9,498 nt of DNA from Candidatus Aenigmatarchaeota archaeon (GCA_016202725.1 JACQOD010000087.1:1-9498); one strand, 5' to 3'. Shown: positions 1 through 6,847, counted from the stretch's first letter. The notes: a model not told the origin generated them from the sequence alone. Translations and numbers: made by a program.

Positions 1-1010
1 GCTTCGGCGTATTGCGATTTCTGCCTCTTCCTCTCCTTGATGAGGTGTATGAATGTCGTCTCTTCCTCCGCCTTCATCTTGACGTCCTCGAAGAGGTAGA
101 TGAAGCCGTGTCCGGTTTTGTATTTTGTCCAGCGTATGCCGCGCTTCAGGTAAACGAAACAATCGCCAAGCCTGGCATCGTAGTTTATTGACCTGAAGTT
201 CCTCCTCAGCGGGAGTATGAAGCTGATTTCACGCTCGTTGAACAGGTTCTGGAGGTCGTCAGAAGCGAAGCCGCGGTCAAGCACGAAAACGCTGCCCTTG
301 ACGTCGAGGTCCGCGACCACTGACTTGAGCGCCTTTATGTCGCGGACGGATCCGTGCAAAGGCTTCAGCATGACAGGCAGCTGCCTGTCGATGGAAAAGA
401 ACATCATGAGATTGACCTGCTTCAGGTGCGAGTGGTCTTTGTTGTACCCTTTCTCCGCATAATGCAGGTTCTCCGAATGGGAGAACACCTGGCTCAAATC
501 GAATGCCAGCGTCCTGCTCTTCATCATCAGCTTGTCGAAAAAGCGCTTCTGGGCGGCATAGTCTGCGCCTACCTCCCTGAGCATGACGCTCAGGGTGTTC
601 GGTGACAATGACGCATCAAACTCTTCTGACAGATGCAGCTTCTCCCATCTGCTTTTGATGAGCTTCAGTGGAAGCGGTTCTATGGCTTTCACGATTGCGC
701 ATGCCAGGATGTCCTTCCATCGGCGATAGAACGACCTTTCCAGCGGGCCTGATATGCCGCCGGCCAGGTTCATGAGCAGCAGCGCGTTTCCGTATTCGTG
801 TATGGTTCGCAGCTTGCTGGTTCCCTCTACGACGCCATCGGGGGTGAGCCGCCCGATGTATTTCGATACTTTCTTGATCTTCTTCTCCTTCTTGTCCCAC
901 CTTGTCGTTGAGCGGTACAGGTAGTAGTTGCTGTTGAGAATCCTTGCTTCCAGGGGCTCTTTCCTTTTCCTGCGCTCCGCCTCGAGCATCTTTTGAACCC
1001 ATCCTTCCAT
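1..1010 (-). CDS. IS4/IS1634-type DDE transposase, cut by window edge
   Basis: This reading frame is open from ATG at 1010 down to the left edge (335 complete codons seen, no stop), so the C-terminus lies outside the window. The product would cut and join the ends of its own insertion sequence by a DDE two-metal mechanism. Two catalytic aspartates fit the family: D171 in a LAFDLSQVFS strand, followed by the GYNKDH motif typical of IS1634-like enzymes, and D245 in VFVLDRGF. The third residue, a Glu, would lie beyond the edge. The N-terminus is basic (ERRKRK, KKEKKIKK), as expected for DNA binding. There is no frameshift or stop, so the element may be active or recently inserted. A TATA box 28 bp ahead suggests leaderless expression. 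Base composition is lower in GC than the radA region. The family is fairly sure; the exact IS group is not. Confidence 0.85.
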   Translation of the reverse strand, partial: MEGWVQKMLEAERRKRKEPLEARILNSNYYLYRSTTRWDKKEKKIKKVSKYIGRLTPDGVVEGTSKLRTIHEYGNALLLMNLAGGISGPLERSFYRRWKDILACAIVKAIEPLPLKLIKSRWEKLHLSEEFDASLSPNTLSVMLREVGADYAAQKRFFDKLMMKSRTLAFDLSQVFSHSENLHYAEKGYNKDHSHLKQVNLMMFFSIDRQLPVMLKPLHGSVRDIKALKSVVADLDVKGSVFVLDRGFASDDLQNLFNEREISFILPLRRNFRSINYDARLGDCFVYLKRGIRWTKYKTGHGFIYLFEDVKMKAEEETTFIHLIKERKRQKSQYAE

Positions 1011-1014
1011 ATAT

Positions 1015-1026
1015 ACCCTATAGGGT
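1015..1026. repeat. 12-bp palindrome at the transposase start
   Basis: The perfect palindrome ACCCTATAGGGT lies 5-16 bp ahead of the transposase start codon, over the predicted transcription start. Its left half forms part of TATACCCTATA (1012-1022), repeated exactly at 1098-1108 in direct orientation 86 bp away. It could be a binding site for transposase or a repressor, or belong to the IS terminus. The other end of the element is outside the window, so a terminal inverted repeat cannot be tested. Confidence 0.4.
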
Positions 1027-1034
1027 TTATATGC

Positions 1035-1041
1035 ATATAAA
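1035..1041 (-). promoter_or_regulatory. TATA box of the transposase gene
   Basis: On the minus strand this reads TTTATAT within AGCTTTATATGC. Its centre lies about 28 bp ahead of the transposase ATG (1010), the spacing of an archaeal leaderless promoter. The palindrome at 1015-1026 sits between the box and the start codon. Confidence 0.55.
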
Positions 1042-1406
1042 GCTTTCTGCCTGATGAGAAGGCGCTATATTCGTAAAAACAGAGAAAACGATGAACCTAT
1101 ACCCTATAAAATTGCGGAGTTACGGTTATAAAATGCTTGCCCCAGCCCGAATTGAATATAACGTATCGGGTTTTAAGAAGTCGGCTGAAAGCCGATTTGG
1201 GGGAGCCAGCAGGCGAACCTTAAAACCTGTGTTCAACGCCCCGTTAGGGTTTGAGCAGAAGGAAAAAAAGTCCGCCGTGCCCCGCTCGCTGCCTTCAAAA
1301 CCTTATCTTAGGGAGCACAAGATTGAGTTGAACAAGTGCTTCTACGCACTTTTTGTGATCATAATCACCTTCCATCGGGCTTTTTTGCACATTTGAGCGA
1401 GGGCGT
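1042..1406. other. intergenic region between transposase and integrase remnant
   Basis: This stretch is AT-richer than the radA side and has no recognisable gene. It contains small hairpins: AAGTCGGCT pairs with AGCCGATTT (1178-1198, three-base loop, one G-T pair); AAGTGC pairs with GCACTT followed by Ts (1334-1354); GTGAT pairs with ATCAC (1355-1368). A run of seven Ts on the minus strand (1263-1269) and six Ts on the plus strand (1381-1386) could act as archaeal termination signals. TATA-like words occur on the plus strand near 1104-1110 and 1124-1131 with no supported gene behind them. A 101-codon plus-strand frame (1091-1396) crosses the hairpins and resembles no family I know. Confidence 0.5.
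1098..1108. repeat. second copy of TATACCCTATA
   Basis: An exact 11-bp direct copy of the sequence at 1012-1022. The two copies bracket about 75 bp of AT-rich DNA. This may be a repeated binding site or mark an IS boundary; chance is possible because the word is AT-rich. Confidence 0.3.
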
Positions 1407-1550
1407 CTAGGGGCCGACGACCTTCTTGATGGGGGCCGTGTAGATGTGGGTGTAGACCCCTGCGGCCTTGACGTTCGCGTGGCCGGGCAGCCGCTGGATG
1501 ATCCGCAGGCCTGTGCCCTGCTCAGGGAGATGGGCGGCATAGGAATGGCG
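1407..1550 (-). pseudogene. C-terminal remnant of a tyrosine recombinase (Xer/phage integrase type)
   Basis: About 47 codons ending in TAG at 1407-1409 match the end of the tyrosine recombinase catalytic domain: RHSYAAHLPEQGTGLRIIQR, then LPGHANVK, then VYTHIY, then a basic tail ending KKVVGP. Intact relatives read LRHSFATHLLE, LLGHASVKTT and IYTHVS. The second catalytic Arg (codon 1548-1550), the GH histidine (1479-1481) and the nucleophile Tyr (1452-1454) are present. The His expected three residues before that Arg is replaced by Ala, the LLGH leucine is now Pro, and nothing recombinase-like can be read upstream, so the N-terminal part and the rest of the active site are gone. The frame stays open upstream to the stop of the secreted-protein gene at 1650. 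It is a dead fragment of a former XerA-like or element integrase. Confidence 0.75.
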
Positions 1551-1630
1551 AGGGCAGGCGGGACAGGCTCCCGGCTGGGCACCCCCAACCCGAGCGCCGT
1601 TCGCGAGCGGATGGAGAGTTCGCCTTCTGG

Positions 1631-1646
1631 AAAGGGACCCTGTCCC
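1631..1646 (-). terminator. possible terminator after the secreted-protein gene
   Basis: Four bases past the stop codon at 1650 the minus strand forms GGGAC-AGG-GTCCC (1634-1646) followed by TTT (1631-1633). The short stem and T run resemble a weak terminator. Archaeal termination relies mainly on T-rich runs, so this is tentative; the seven-T run at 1263-1269 is an alternative end. Confidence 0.3.
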
Positions 1647-1649
1647 CGC

Positions 1650-2018
1650 TTACACGATGATGAACACGTCCATCCCGCCTGTCTGCTGGAGCACGGCTCC
1701 TGTTCTGCTGTCCCTGAGTTGGGCCTGGTAGAAGTACGTCCCTGTGTTCGCGTAAGACTGGCTGTGGATGCAGGTCGTTCCCGGGCAGGACGCCACTTCC
1801 CTGAAGGCCTCGCCTGCCTGCTTGACGAGGATGGTGGTCTGGGTGGAGCGCTGCACGTATCCCGGAGCGACCGCGGCCGTGAGGGTGAGCGGTTGCCCCG
1901 CTTGCTGGACCGTGTGGCTGCTGATGATATCAAGGTTCCCACGGGACAGCACGGCAGCCTGCGCCGTGCCCGCGAAAGCCACAAGGACGGCAAGCCCCAC
2001 GATCATTTCTTTCTTCAT
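1650..2018 (-). CDS. small secreted Ig-like beta-rich protein
   Basis: A 122-residue protein with no family I can name. Residues 2-4 (KKE) and the hydrophobic stretch 5-17 followed by TAQA form a Sec signal peptide, with likely cleavage after A21. The mature 101 residues are rich in alternating polar and hydrophobic strands (GQPLTLTAAV, TTILVKQAG, GTYFYQAQLRD, MDVFIIV), and the GTYFYQAQ strand resembles the F strand of Ig-like domains. C78 and C83 are the only cysteines and could form a disulphide outside the cell. A strong Shine-Dalgarno, GGGGGTGAA, lies three bases ahead of the ATG. There is no TATA box in the 30-nt gap behind radA, so it is probably co-transcribed with radA. A secreted protein in a repair operon is unexpected; linkage may be incidental. 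A one-domain adhesin, pilin-like or surface protein is possible. Confidence 0.72.
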   Translation of the reverse strand: MKKEMIVGLAVLVAFAGTAQAAVLSRGNLDIISSHTVQQAGQPLTLTAAVAPGYVQRSTQTTILVKQAGEAFREVASCPGTTCIHSQSYANTGTYFYQAQLRDSRTGAVLQQTGGMDVFIIV

Positions 2019-2020
2019 CG

Positions 2021-2029
2021 TTCACCCCC
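2021..2029 (-). promoter_or_regulatory. Shine-Dalgarno of the secreted-protein gene
   Basis: On the minus strand GGGGGTGAA precedes the ATG (2016-2018) by two bases, with its GGTGA core five bases from the start. It contains the archaeal anti-16S word GGTGA. It supports ATG 2018 as the start and translation from the radA transcript. Confidence 0.6.
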
Positions 2030-2048
2030 TTACTCCTGAATGGAAGCG

Positions 2049-4226
2049 CTATTCATCCCTGATGCCGTCCTTCACGACGGTGAAGACCGTTTCATTGTCG
2101 GGAAGGTTGGGAGAATCGATCAGCTTGGCGATCCGCTTCTCGCCCTTGCTTCTCCTGAAGTAGAGGCGGTAGGTGGCCTGGTGGCCCACAATATGGCCCC
2201 CGATAGGGGCGGTGGGGTCCCCGAACATGATGTCCGGCCTGGCCATGACCTGGTTGGTGACGAACACCACCATGTTGTACACGTCCGCCAGCTTCTGGAG
2301 ATGATGCAGGTGCCTGTTGAGTTTCTGCTGGCGGTTCGCCAGGGTGCCCCTGCCGGTGTAATCGGACCGGAAGCCCGCGGTGAGCGAGTCCACGACCATG
2401 AGCCTGATCCCATGCTCCCGGATGACGTCCTCCGCCTTCTCCGACAGGACCACCTGGTGGTCGGAATTGTACGCCCGGGCGGCGAAGATGTTCTCCAGGG
2501 CCTCCTGCGGGTCCAGGCCCACGGCCTTGGCCATGTCCACGATGCGCTCGGGGCGAAAGGTCGCTTCGGTGTCAATAAAGAGCGCCTTCCCGCCCACGCC
2601 ACCCCTGTCCCTGGGCAGCTGCACGTTCACCGCGAGCTGGTGGGCGAGCTGGCTCTTCCCCGAATTGTGGGACAGGATGGTGTTGGTGAGGAAGTTGTGC
2701 GGTCCCGGGACTTCCAGGTCGTACACCTTCCCGCCCGGAGCGGGCTGCAGGGAAAGCGAGGCAATCCCCACCAAGCCCGGTGAGGGCCGGGGCAGGCGCC
2801 TGCGGTAGCTTTCCAGGCAGGCAGCAATCTTGTCCCGCAGCCGGAGGGTGTGCACGCCAACCTGCTCCGCGAACCGCTCGATGTCCTCCCGGCGCGAGAT
2901 GTGCAGCTTGTGGGCGAGGAACTCCCTCCCCTCCCGGCGGGTGATATCCGAGCTCAGCCAGGAGCGGATTCCCATCTTGGACAGCAGGACCTGGATGTCC
3001 TCGAGCAAGCCCTTGCTTGCGCTGCGCAGCTCGATGCTGCGGCTGAACGATGGCATCCGATAGGTCCGGGAATGGCGTTCTCCGCCCTTGGTCGTCCAGG
3101 ACACGCGCTTGTCGCGTTCGCGGGTCACATCGTGCTTGACCGACCCTTCTCCATCGTAGAACGCCGCAAGGAAGCGGACGACCACCGCTTTGGGTGACCG
3201 GAATATTTGTTCGGGCACGCGCTTGTCCTTGGCAGGCGCGTACAGCCCCCGGAACTGTCCGAGGAACTCGGCCGCGAGCACGGAGTCGATCGCATACGCC
3301 TTTATCCCATGCTCCCGCTCATAGCGGACGTTGGCATCGTCCTTGAAGATCGCTGGAACTAGGCTGGCGAACCGCTCCAGCAGCTTGGTGTTCGTGTTGG
3401 TGAAGCAGACCCTGGTTACCCGGGAATGGGGATGCAGGCGCTCGTGCCACCCTTCCGCCAGGACGAGGCCCAGCAGTTCCGCCAGCTCGGGGGTGAGGGT
3501 CTCGGGCAGGTGCACGGGCTTGGTGTTCGCCGCGTACTCGCTGACCGCCACCTGCGTGGAGAGGGCCACCCCCTCCTGGGGGAATAGCTCATCATGCACG
3601 ATGCGCACCCGGTCATCCGGCCGCAGCCGGGCAGCTTCCGCCCATCCCCGGTCGGTCATGAGCGGGTGGTTCCCCGTCACGGAGAGGTGCATGCCGTTGG
3701 CCAGGGCGACCGCCACCACCTCAGGACAATCATACACATGCAGCCTGGTCGCTTCCGCGGGAAGCACGCTGGTCCCGGCGACGCTCAGCACCGGCAGGGA
3801 GAGGGGATAGATGCCCGCTGGCCGGGACCCCGCAATCTGCCCGAGGGGAACCATCTGCCCGCTTGCCAAGGTGACCCTGGCATCGCCGGTGAGGCAACCG
3901 AAGGCGCCGTGCGCCTCCGTGATGGCCTGGCTCTCCACCCCTCCCCCCAGGAGGGCGTCCAGGGCCTTGCTCCCGGTGGTGATCCTCGCCACGAGCTCCC
4001 GCTTCTTCATCACCGCCGTGGCGGTGTCAAAACCCATCTTAAGCTGGTCCCGCGCCCCGGCGATGATCTTGAGCGCGGTCTCCTCCCCGATGCCCGTCGC
4101 GGCCATGAGCTCCCCCTGGGAGGATGCCGCAATGCTCATGAGGTCCGCATACCCGGATTCCCGGAGCTTCTCCGCGATCTTCTCCCCCACTCCGGGGATG
4201 TCCTCGATTTTTTCCTTCTCTGCCAT
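2049..4226 (-). CDS. radA: DNA repair and recombination protein RadA with P-loop intein
   Basis: RadA is the archaeal RecA/Rad51 recombinase; it forms ATP-dependent filaments on single-stranded DNA and drives strand exchange. The precursor is 725 aa from ATG 4226; the exteins sum to 314 aa, near normal RadA length. Seen in order: a helix-hairpin-helix N-domain (8-60, [13 protein letters not shown]), a FDTA polymerisation motif (66-69), a split Walker A GAFG (107-110) and SGKS (522-525), Walker [12 protein letters not shown] with D613, NQVMARPD, and the conserved [14 protein letters not shown] tail. The intein splits Walker A, so the unspliced precursor should not bind ATP normally. An in-frame GTG at 4235 would add MRG; the ATG is preferred because RadA usually starts MAE and GGGGTGA lies just upstream. 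The GTG would fit a leaderless start from the TATA box at 4256-4262. The motif reads GAFG where relatives often have GEFG. Confidence 0.96.
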   Translation of the reverse strand: MAEKEKIEDIPGVGEKIAEKLRESGYADLMSIAASSQGELMAATGIGEETALKIIAGARDQLKMGFDTATAVMKKRELVARITTGSKALDALLGGGVESQAITEAHGAFGCLTGDARVTLASGQMVPLGQIAGSRPAGIYPLSLPVLSVAGTSVLPAEATRLHVYDCPEVVAVALANGMHLSVTGNHPLMTDRGWAEAARLRPDDRVRIVHDELFPQEGVALSTQVAVSEYAANTKPVHLPETLTPELAELLGLVLAEGWHERLHPHSRVTRVCFTNTNTKLLERFASLVPAIFKDDANVRYEREHGIKAYAIDSVLAAEFLGQFRGLYAPAKDKRVPEQIFRSPKAVVVRFLAAFYDGEGSVKHDVTRERDKRVSWTTKGGERHSRTYRMPSFSRSIELRSASKGLLEDIQVLLSKMGIRSWLSSDITRREGREFLAHKLHISRREDIERFAEQVGVHTLRLRDKIAACLESYRRRLPRPSPGLVGIASLSLQPAPGGKVYDLEVPGPHNFLTNTILSHNSGKSQLAHQLAVNVQLPRDRGGVGGKALFIDTEATFRPERIVDMAKAVGLDPQEALENIFAARAYNSDHQVVLSEKAEDVIREHGIRLMVVDSLTAGFRSDYTGRGTLANRQQKLNRHLHHLQKLADVYNMVVFVTNQVMARPDIMFGDPTAPIGGHIVGHQATYRLYFRRSKGEKRIAKLIDSPNLPDNETVFTVVKDGIRDE
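2664..3896 (-). mobile_element. RadA intein with LAGLIDADG homing endonuclease
   Basis: The intein is 411 residues (111-521 of the precursor). It starts with C111 (block [14 protein letters not shown]), has the block B TGNH motif (184-187), and ends with the block F region and terminal H520-N521. The next extein residue is S522, so splicing chemistry is Cys at position 1, His-Asn at the end and Ser at +1, a complete set. Between the splicing blocks lie two LAGLIDADG motifs: [13 protein letters not shown] (248-260) and [12 protein letters not shown], each with Glu (E258 and E360) at the usual catalytic acid position, spaced about 100 residues as in a monomeric homing endonuclease. The endonuclease therefore looks intact and the element could still home into empty radA alleles. 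Its GC content is like that of the host gene, which suggests long residence. Confidence 0.95.
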
Positions 4227-4232
4227 TCCTCT

Positions 4233-4239
4233 CACCCCT
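4233..4239 (-). promoter_or_regulatory. Shine-Dalgarno deciding the radA start
   Basis: The minus strand reads GGGGTGA six bases ahead of the ATG at 4226. It overlaps the alternative GTG start at 4235, and so favours the ATG. The predicted transcription start from the TATA box falls at about 4232-4235, so the leader would be very short and the motif may be only partly transcribed. Confidence 0.4.
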
Positions 4240-4255
4240 TACTGGGGGAAAAGAG

Positions 4256-4262
4256 TTATAAA
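4256..4262 (-). promoter_or_regulatory. TATA box of radA
   Basis: The minus strand reads TTTATAA, centred about 33 bp from ATG 4226 and 24 bp from GTG 4235. It lies in the 70-bp gap behind the HTH gene, so radA can be transcribed independently of the genes upstream. Confidence 0.65.
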
Positions 4263-4296
4263 GCCTCCGAGGGCAGGGGGCCGCGAGGGCCGGGAG

Positions 4297-4800
4297 CTAT
4301 TTCATGCGCCGGACCGCGACGTGGAAGAAAGGCCCCTCCCCCGCAGCCGACCGCGCGCCCTCGGCGGTGGGATACACGCGCAGGTCACCGGGGACGACGC
4401 ATCCCTCGATGGCCTCGCTGCCGGGCTCCACGTCAAAGGAAAGGCGGACCCGAGGTTGCCGGAGCTGCTGGGCGTAGCGGTCCACGTGAAACCGGCCGAG
4501 GTAGGCCGTCCCCTGGTCCCGGTAGCTGGGAAGCGTCCCGCTGTCCACCAGCTGTTGGAGCTGGTCCGCGCCCATTCCCAGGATGCGCCGGGCCTCGTCC
4601 AAGGTGTAGCCTTCGCCGGTGATGCCCAAGTCCTTCCGGACCACCTCCACATCGCCCTTGTGCAGTCTCATGACGCGCCGGTCCCGGAACGCGCGGATGA
4701 GCCCCGCGCTGATCGCCCGCTTGAGGTCGTCTTCCCCCAACTCCAACCTCGCCAGCGCCTCTGGGAAGAGCAGGTATTCAGGAATTTCTCGCGGCTCCAT
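4297..4800 (-). CDS. tandem HTH_17/MerR-like DNA-binding protein
   Basis: A 167-residue protein between RPA and radA. It contains two related winged-HTH units of the excisionase/MerR type. Unit one spans about residues 7-58 (FPEALARLELGEDDLKRAI, then GLIRAFRDRRV and DVEVVRKDL). Unit two spans about 65-113 (YTLDEARRILGMGADQLQQL, then GTLPSYRDQGT and HVDRYAQQL). Both keep the EA..L helix, the G-L turn, the RD wing and a final amphipathic helix. The C-terminal 50 residues look like a small beta-rich domain of unknown role. There is no membrane segment or enzyme motif. Position between two single-strand-DNA repair genes suggests a regulator of the locus or an accessory DNA-binding factor; this is inference. 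ATG 4800 is supported by a TATA box 26 bp upstream (leaderless). Confidence 0.85.
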   Translation of the reverse strand: MEPREIPEYLLFPEALARLELGEDDLKRAISAGLIRAFRDRRVMRLHKGDVEVVRKDLGITGEGYTLDEARRILGMGADQLQQLVDSGTLPSYRDQGTAYLGRFHVDRYAQQLRQPRVRLSFDVEPGSEAIEGCVVPGDLRVYPTAEGARSAAGEGPFFHVAVRRMK

Positions 4801-4822
4801 GCCCCCGCTTTGACCGGACGCC

Positions 4823-4829
4823 TTAAAAA
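4823..4829 (-). promoter_or_regulatory. TATA box of the HTH gene
   Basis: The minus strand reads TTTTTAA within GTTTTTAAGG, centred 26 bp ahead of ATG 4800. The box lies in the 42-bp gap behind the RPA stop. No Shine-Dalgarno is present, which fits a leaderless mRNA. Confidence 0.6.
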
Positions 4830-4842
4830 CCCGCGGAGACGG

Positions 4843-5880
4843 TCACGCCTGCAGCTGCTCGAGCAGCCGCTCCGCTTCCTTGCGGATGTCCGGCTCCTCG
4901 AACTGGGAAGCCACCAGCTCCAAGGCCTCGGTATAGCTGTTCTTCTTCACCCGGCCCCTGACCAGGACGTCCTTCCCCAGCCCGGCGAAGCCGTCGATGA
5001 CGGCGAGGGGGTCCTTCTTCTGCAGGGCCTGCTGCCGGAGGGCAGCGGCCTTCTCCCCCAGGAGCTGCTCCGCGAGCTCGCGGAAAAAGACGACCCGCAG
5101 GGTGCCGGTCCCGTCGTCCAGCATGCCCGAGACGATGAGCTGGTCCTCGCCCTGGACCATGCCATGCTGCTGGCATTTCTCCACGATCTCCCTCCTCCCC
5201 TGGGCGTTCACCTGCTCCTCCTCTGCCACTTTTGTCCCGCACTGCGGGCATCTCCTGAAGAAGGGGTCCCTCCGGAAGAGCTGGATTAGGCAGGCATGGA
5301 CCTCGGCCACGTCCCCCTCCTTGATGTCCACGATCGGCAGGCGCGTTGCCGGGCCGAAGCCCTGGGACAGGCGCGCGCCCGCGGGCGGGGCCTGAACCTC
5401 CTCCTGGCTCACGGCCAGCTTGCCCCTGCCCAGTCGCAGCTCAGGAGCGCCTCTATTGTCCTCCTTGGACCACCCCCCCGCAAGCTGGACCGTGCTCCCG
5501 GCCTGCAGGCCGAGCTTGTCCACGAGCCCCACCTCGTCGTTCCAGAGCGACAGCCGGATCGTCCCGGTCTCGTCACCGAGGACGAGGTTCCGCACGCGCC
5601 CCTTCTTGCCTTCGCGCTCGAACTCCCGGATGGGGGTGATGTCCACGATCCGCGCCGCGAGCTCCACGTTCTGCATCCCGGTCACGACGTGCTTGACCTT
5701 GAGCTTGGGCCGGTCCTTCAGGAGGGAGACCCCGAGCTCGCGCGCCACGATGTAGGCCGCGCCCTCTTCCGAGACCAAGCCAGAGAGCTCTTCCTTCTTC
5801 TCGGCGATGAGCTTCGTGACCTCCTTGAGGGTCCTGCCCGACTCCTTGCTGATGGCCTCCGCCAGCTCCTGCAACTCCAT
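4843..5880 (-). CDS. rpa: archaeal replication protein A (single-stranded DNA-binding, RPA)
   Basis: RPA binds and protects single-stranded DNA during replication, repair and recombination and hands it to RadA. The 345-residue protein begins with a helical N-domain (1-55, with SEEGAAYIVARELGV). An OB fold follows at about 70-160 (NVELAARIVDI, then GKKGRVRNLVLGDETGTIRL and SLWND). A second OB fold at about 185-325 carries a zinc finger with C211, C214, C236 and H239 (CPQCG, then CQQHG), then VSGMLDDGTGTLRVVFF and VLVRGRVKKN. This two-OB plus zinc-finger layout is that of archaeal RPA41/COG1599-like proteins. It is the first gene of the repair block, has its own TATA box, and is followed after 42 bp by the HTH gene. 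The start is supported by promoter spacing. Confidence 0.93.
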   Translation of the reverse strand: MELQELAEAISKESGRTLKEVTKLIAEKKEELSGLVSEEGAAYIVARELGVSLLKDRPKLKVKHVVTGMQNVELAARIVDITPIREFEREGKKGRVRNLVLGDETGTIRLSLWNDEVGLVDKLGLQAGSTVQLAGGWSKEDNRGAPELRLGRGKLAVSQEEVQAPPAGARLSQGFGPATRLPIVDIKEGDVAEVHACLIQLFRRDPFFRRCPQCGTKVAEEEQVNAQGRREIVEKCQQHGMVQGEDQLIVSGMLDDGTGTLRVVFFRELAEQLLGEKAAALRQQALQKKDPLAVIDGFAGLGKDVLVRGRVKKNSYTEALELVASQFEEPDIRKEAERLLEQLQA

Positions 5881-5900
5881 ATCCCCCTTTGGGAGCGCGT

Positions 5901-5910
5901 TTTTATAAAC
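5901..5910 (-). promoter_or_regulatory. TATA box of RPA
   Basis: The minus strand reads GTTTATAAAA, centred about 25 bp ahead of ATG 5880. The spacing implies leaderless transcription, although a short G-run (GGGGGAT) sits directly before the ATG. Upstream lies a CCCCC-GGCA-GGGGG hairpin (5918-5931). Confidence 0.7.
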
Positions 5911-5917
5911 GACTCAA

Positions 5918-5931
5918 CCCCCGGCAGGGGG
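5918..5931. repeat. GC hairpin upstream of the RPA promoter
   Basis: CCCCC (5918-5922) pairs with GGGGG (5927-5931) around a four-base loop. It lies between the RPA promoter and the end of the kinase-like gene. No T run follows on either strand, so it may be a regulatory site or chance structure rather than a terminator. Confidence 0.3.
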
Positions 5932-6013
5932 GTAGGTTAGGGCTTATCACGGAATGACTTGAGCGGTGTGTTAAACTCAATTGCGGGGCTCGGAAGAGGC
6001 TTTATCTCCAGAC

Positions 6014-6826
6014 CTATAAGGGAGCAGGCAGCTCAAGAAGGCGTCGCAGATCTCCACATGTTTTCTTCAGGTCATCATCATTGTTTTGGTATGATTGTAT
6101 AACAAGACCACGAATCTTCGGAACAGAGTAATCCAATTCCCTGCGGACCCTCTTCTTTGCCTTCTCAGGATCCATGCCATCATTTATTTTTCTTCTTTCA
6201 GCCACGTCATTATCTGCCTCTAGTCGTATGAGGTATTTCTGAACAGGTTCCCCACCCGTATCCGGCACATTGAGGCAATGCGCCCTTACCATAGGCTCGA
6301 CCAAGGCATCAAGTGCTACGTCTTCTCCTTCTGATAATGATTTATCCCTTTCACCAAGGTATGCATTAAAGAGCGCATATCCGATGTGTATTCTTTCCTC
6401 AGGTGACAGAATCTTACCTTTAAGGTGTTTTCCAAATAGAGGCAAGGCAGTATCCAAGGTATAACGGGCATCCCTTTTACGGATCATTTTCCATAAATTT
6501 ATATAGAGCCTCTCTTCATCTGAGAGATTGGTTTCACTTTGATAGGCAAAGAATGCTGATTCAACTTCTTCAGGGGTGTAAGAAATCTGTCCTCCAATGC
6601 CGGCGTAAAATCGTGTCCATACTTTCATTCCTCCTTCCCTCCCGAAAGGAAGCAGACGCGTGATTTTTCCTACCCCTCCTTCACATAGCAGGTCAAGAAA
6701 ATGTTCCCTAATGTAGTCATCAATACTGTGCCTAGCATACCCACAGCGTTTCAAGTACTTGGTAATTGTGCTCTTACCCGCTCCTGTCTTCCCTTCAACA
6801 AGGACTAATCGTGGCATGTTTGTCAC
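6014..6826 (-). CDS. P-loop kinase-like protein (NMP/dephospho-CoA kinase fold), AT-rich
   Basis: A 270-residue protein starting with a beta strand and a textbook Walker A (LVLVEGKTGAGKSTITKYL, residues 7-25), followed by HSIDDYIREH with paired aspartates as in nucleoside-monophosphate and dephospho-CoA kinases. Near the C-terminus, YLIRLEAD (198-205), the basic helix with R211 and R212, and KIRGLVIQSYQNNDDDLKK resemble the strand-LID-strand ending of these kinases. The central 130 residues are helical and match no family I know, so the substrate is unknown; an adenylylating or RNA/nucleotide kinase role is possible. GC content is clearly lower than in the flanking genes (about 40-45% by eye), which suggests transfer. 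The start is GTG at 6826, 25 bp from a TATA box; ATG 6817 (three codons in) is an alternative. No partner gene is adjacent. Confidence 0.78.
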   Translation of the reverse strand: MTNMPRLVLVEGKTGAGKSTITKYLKRCGYARHSIDDYIREHFLDLLCEGGVGKITRLLPFGREGGMKVWTRFYAGIGGQISYTPEEVESAFFAYQSETNLSDEERLYINLWKMIRKRDARYTLDTALPLFGKHLKGKILSPEERIHIGYALFNAYLGERDKSLSEGEDVALDALVEPMVRAHCLNVPDTGGEPVQKYLIRLEADNDVAERRKINDGMDPEKAKKRVRRELDYSVPKIRGLVIQSYQNNDDDLKKTCGDLRRLLELPAPL

Positions 6827-6847
6827 TGCTTATTAGTGAATATAGGC

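Noticed and set aside
1050..1190. C/D box RNA (TGATGA near 1052 and CTGA near 1184)
   Set aside because: The boxes are too far apart, no terminal stem is present, and the C box has the wrong first base.
1295..1375. Short minus-strand peptide starting MEGDYDHKKCVEAL that faintly resembles the start of HicA-like toxins
   Set aside because: Only 26 codons, with no continuation in any frame and no antitoxin gene nearby. The likeness is too weak to claim.
1091..1396. 101-codon plus-strand open frame between transposase and integrase remnant
   Set aside because: It runs through several hairpins, has no ribosome-binding site or family match, and its composition is not protein-like.
3594..4622. 342-codon plus-strand open frame
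   Set aside because: Antisense shadow across radA and the HTH gene, with high Pro/Arg/Gly and no family signature.
3811..5289. 492-codon open frame on the plus strand opposite radA, the HTH gene and RPA
   Set aside because: It is antisense to three well-supported genes, and its Leu/Pro/Arg/Ala-rich composition is a product of high GC. No domain is recognisable.
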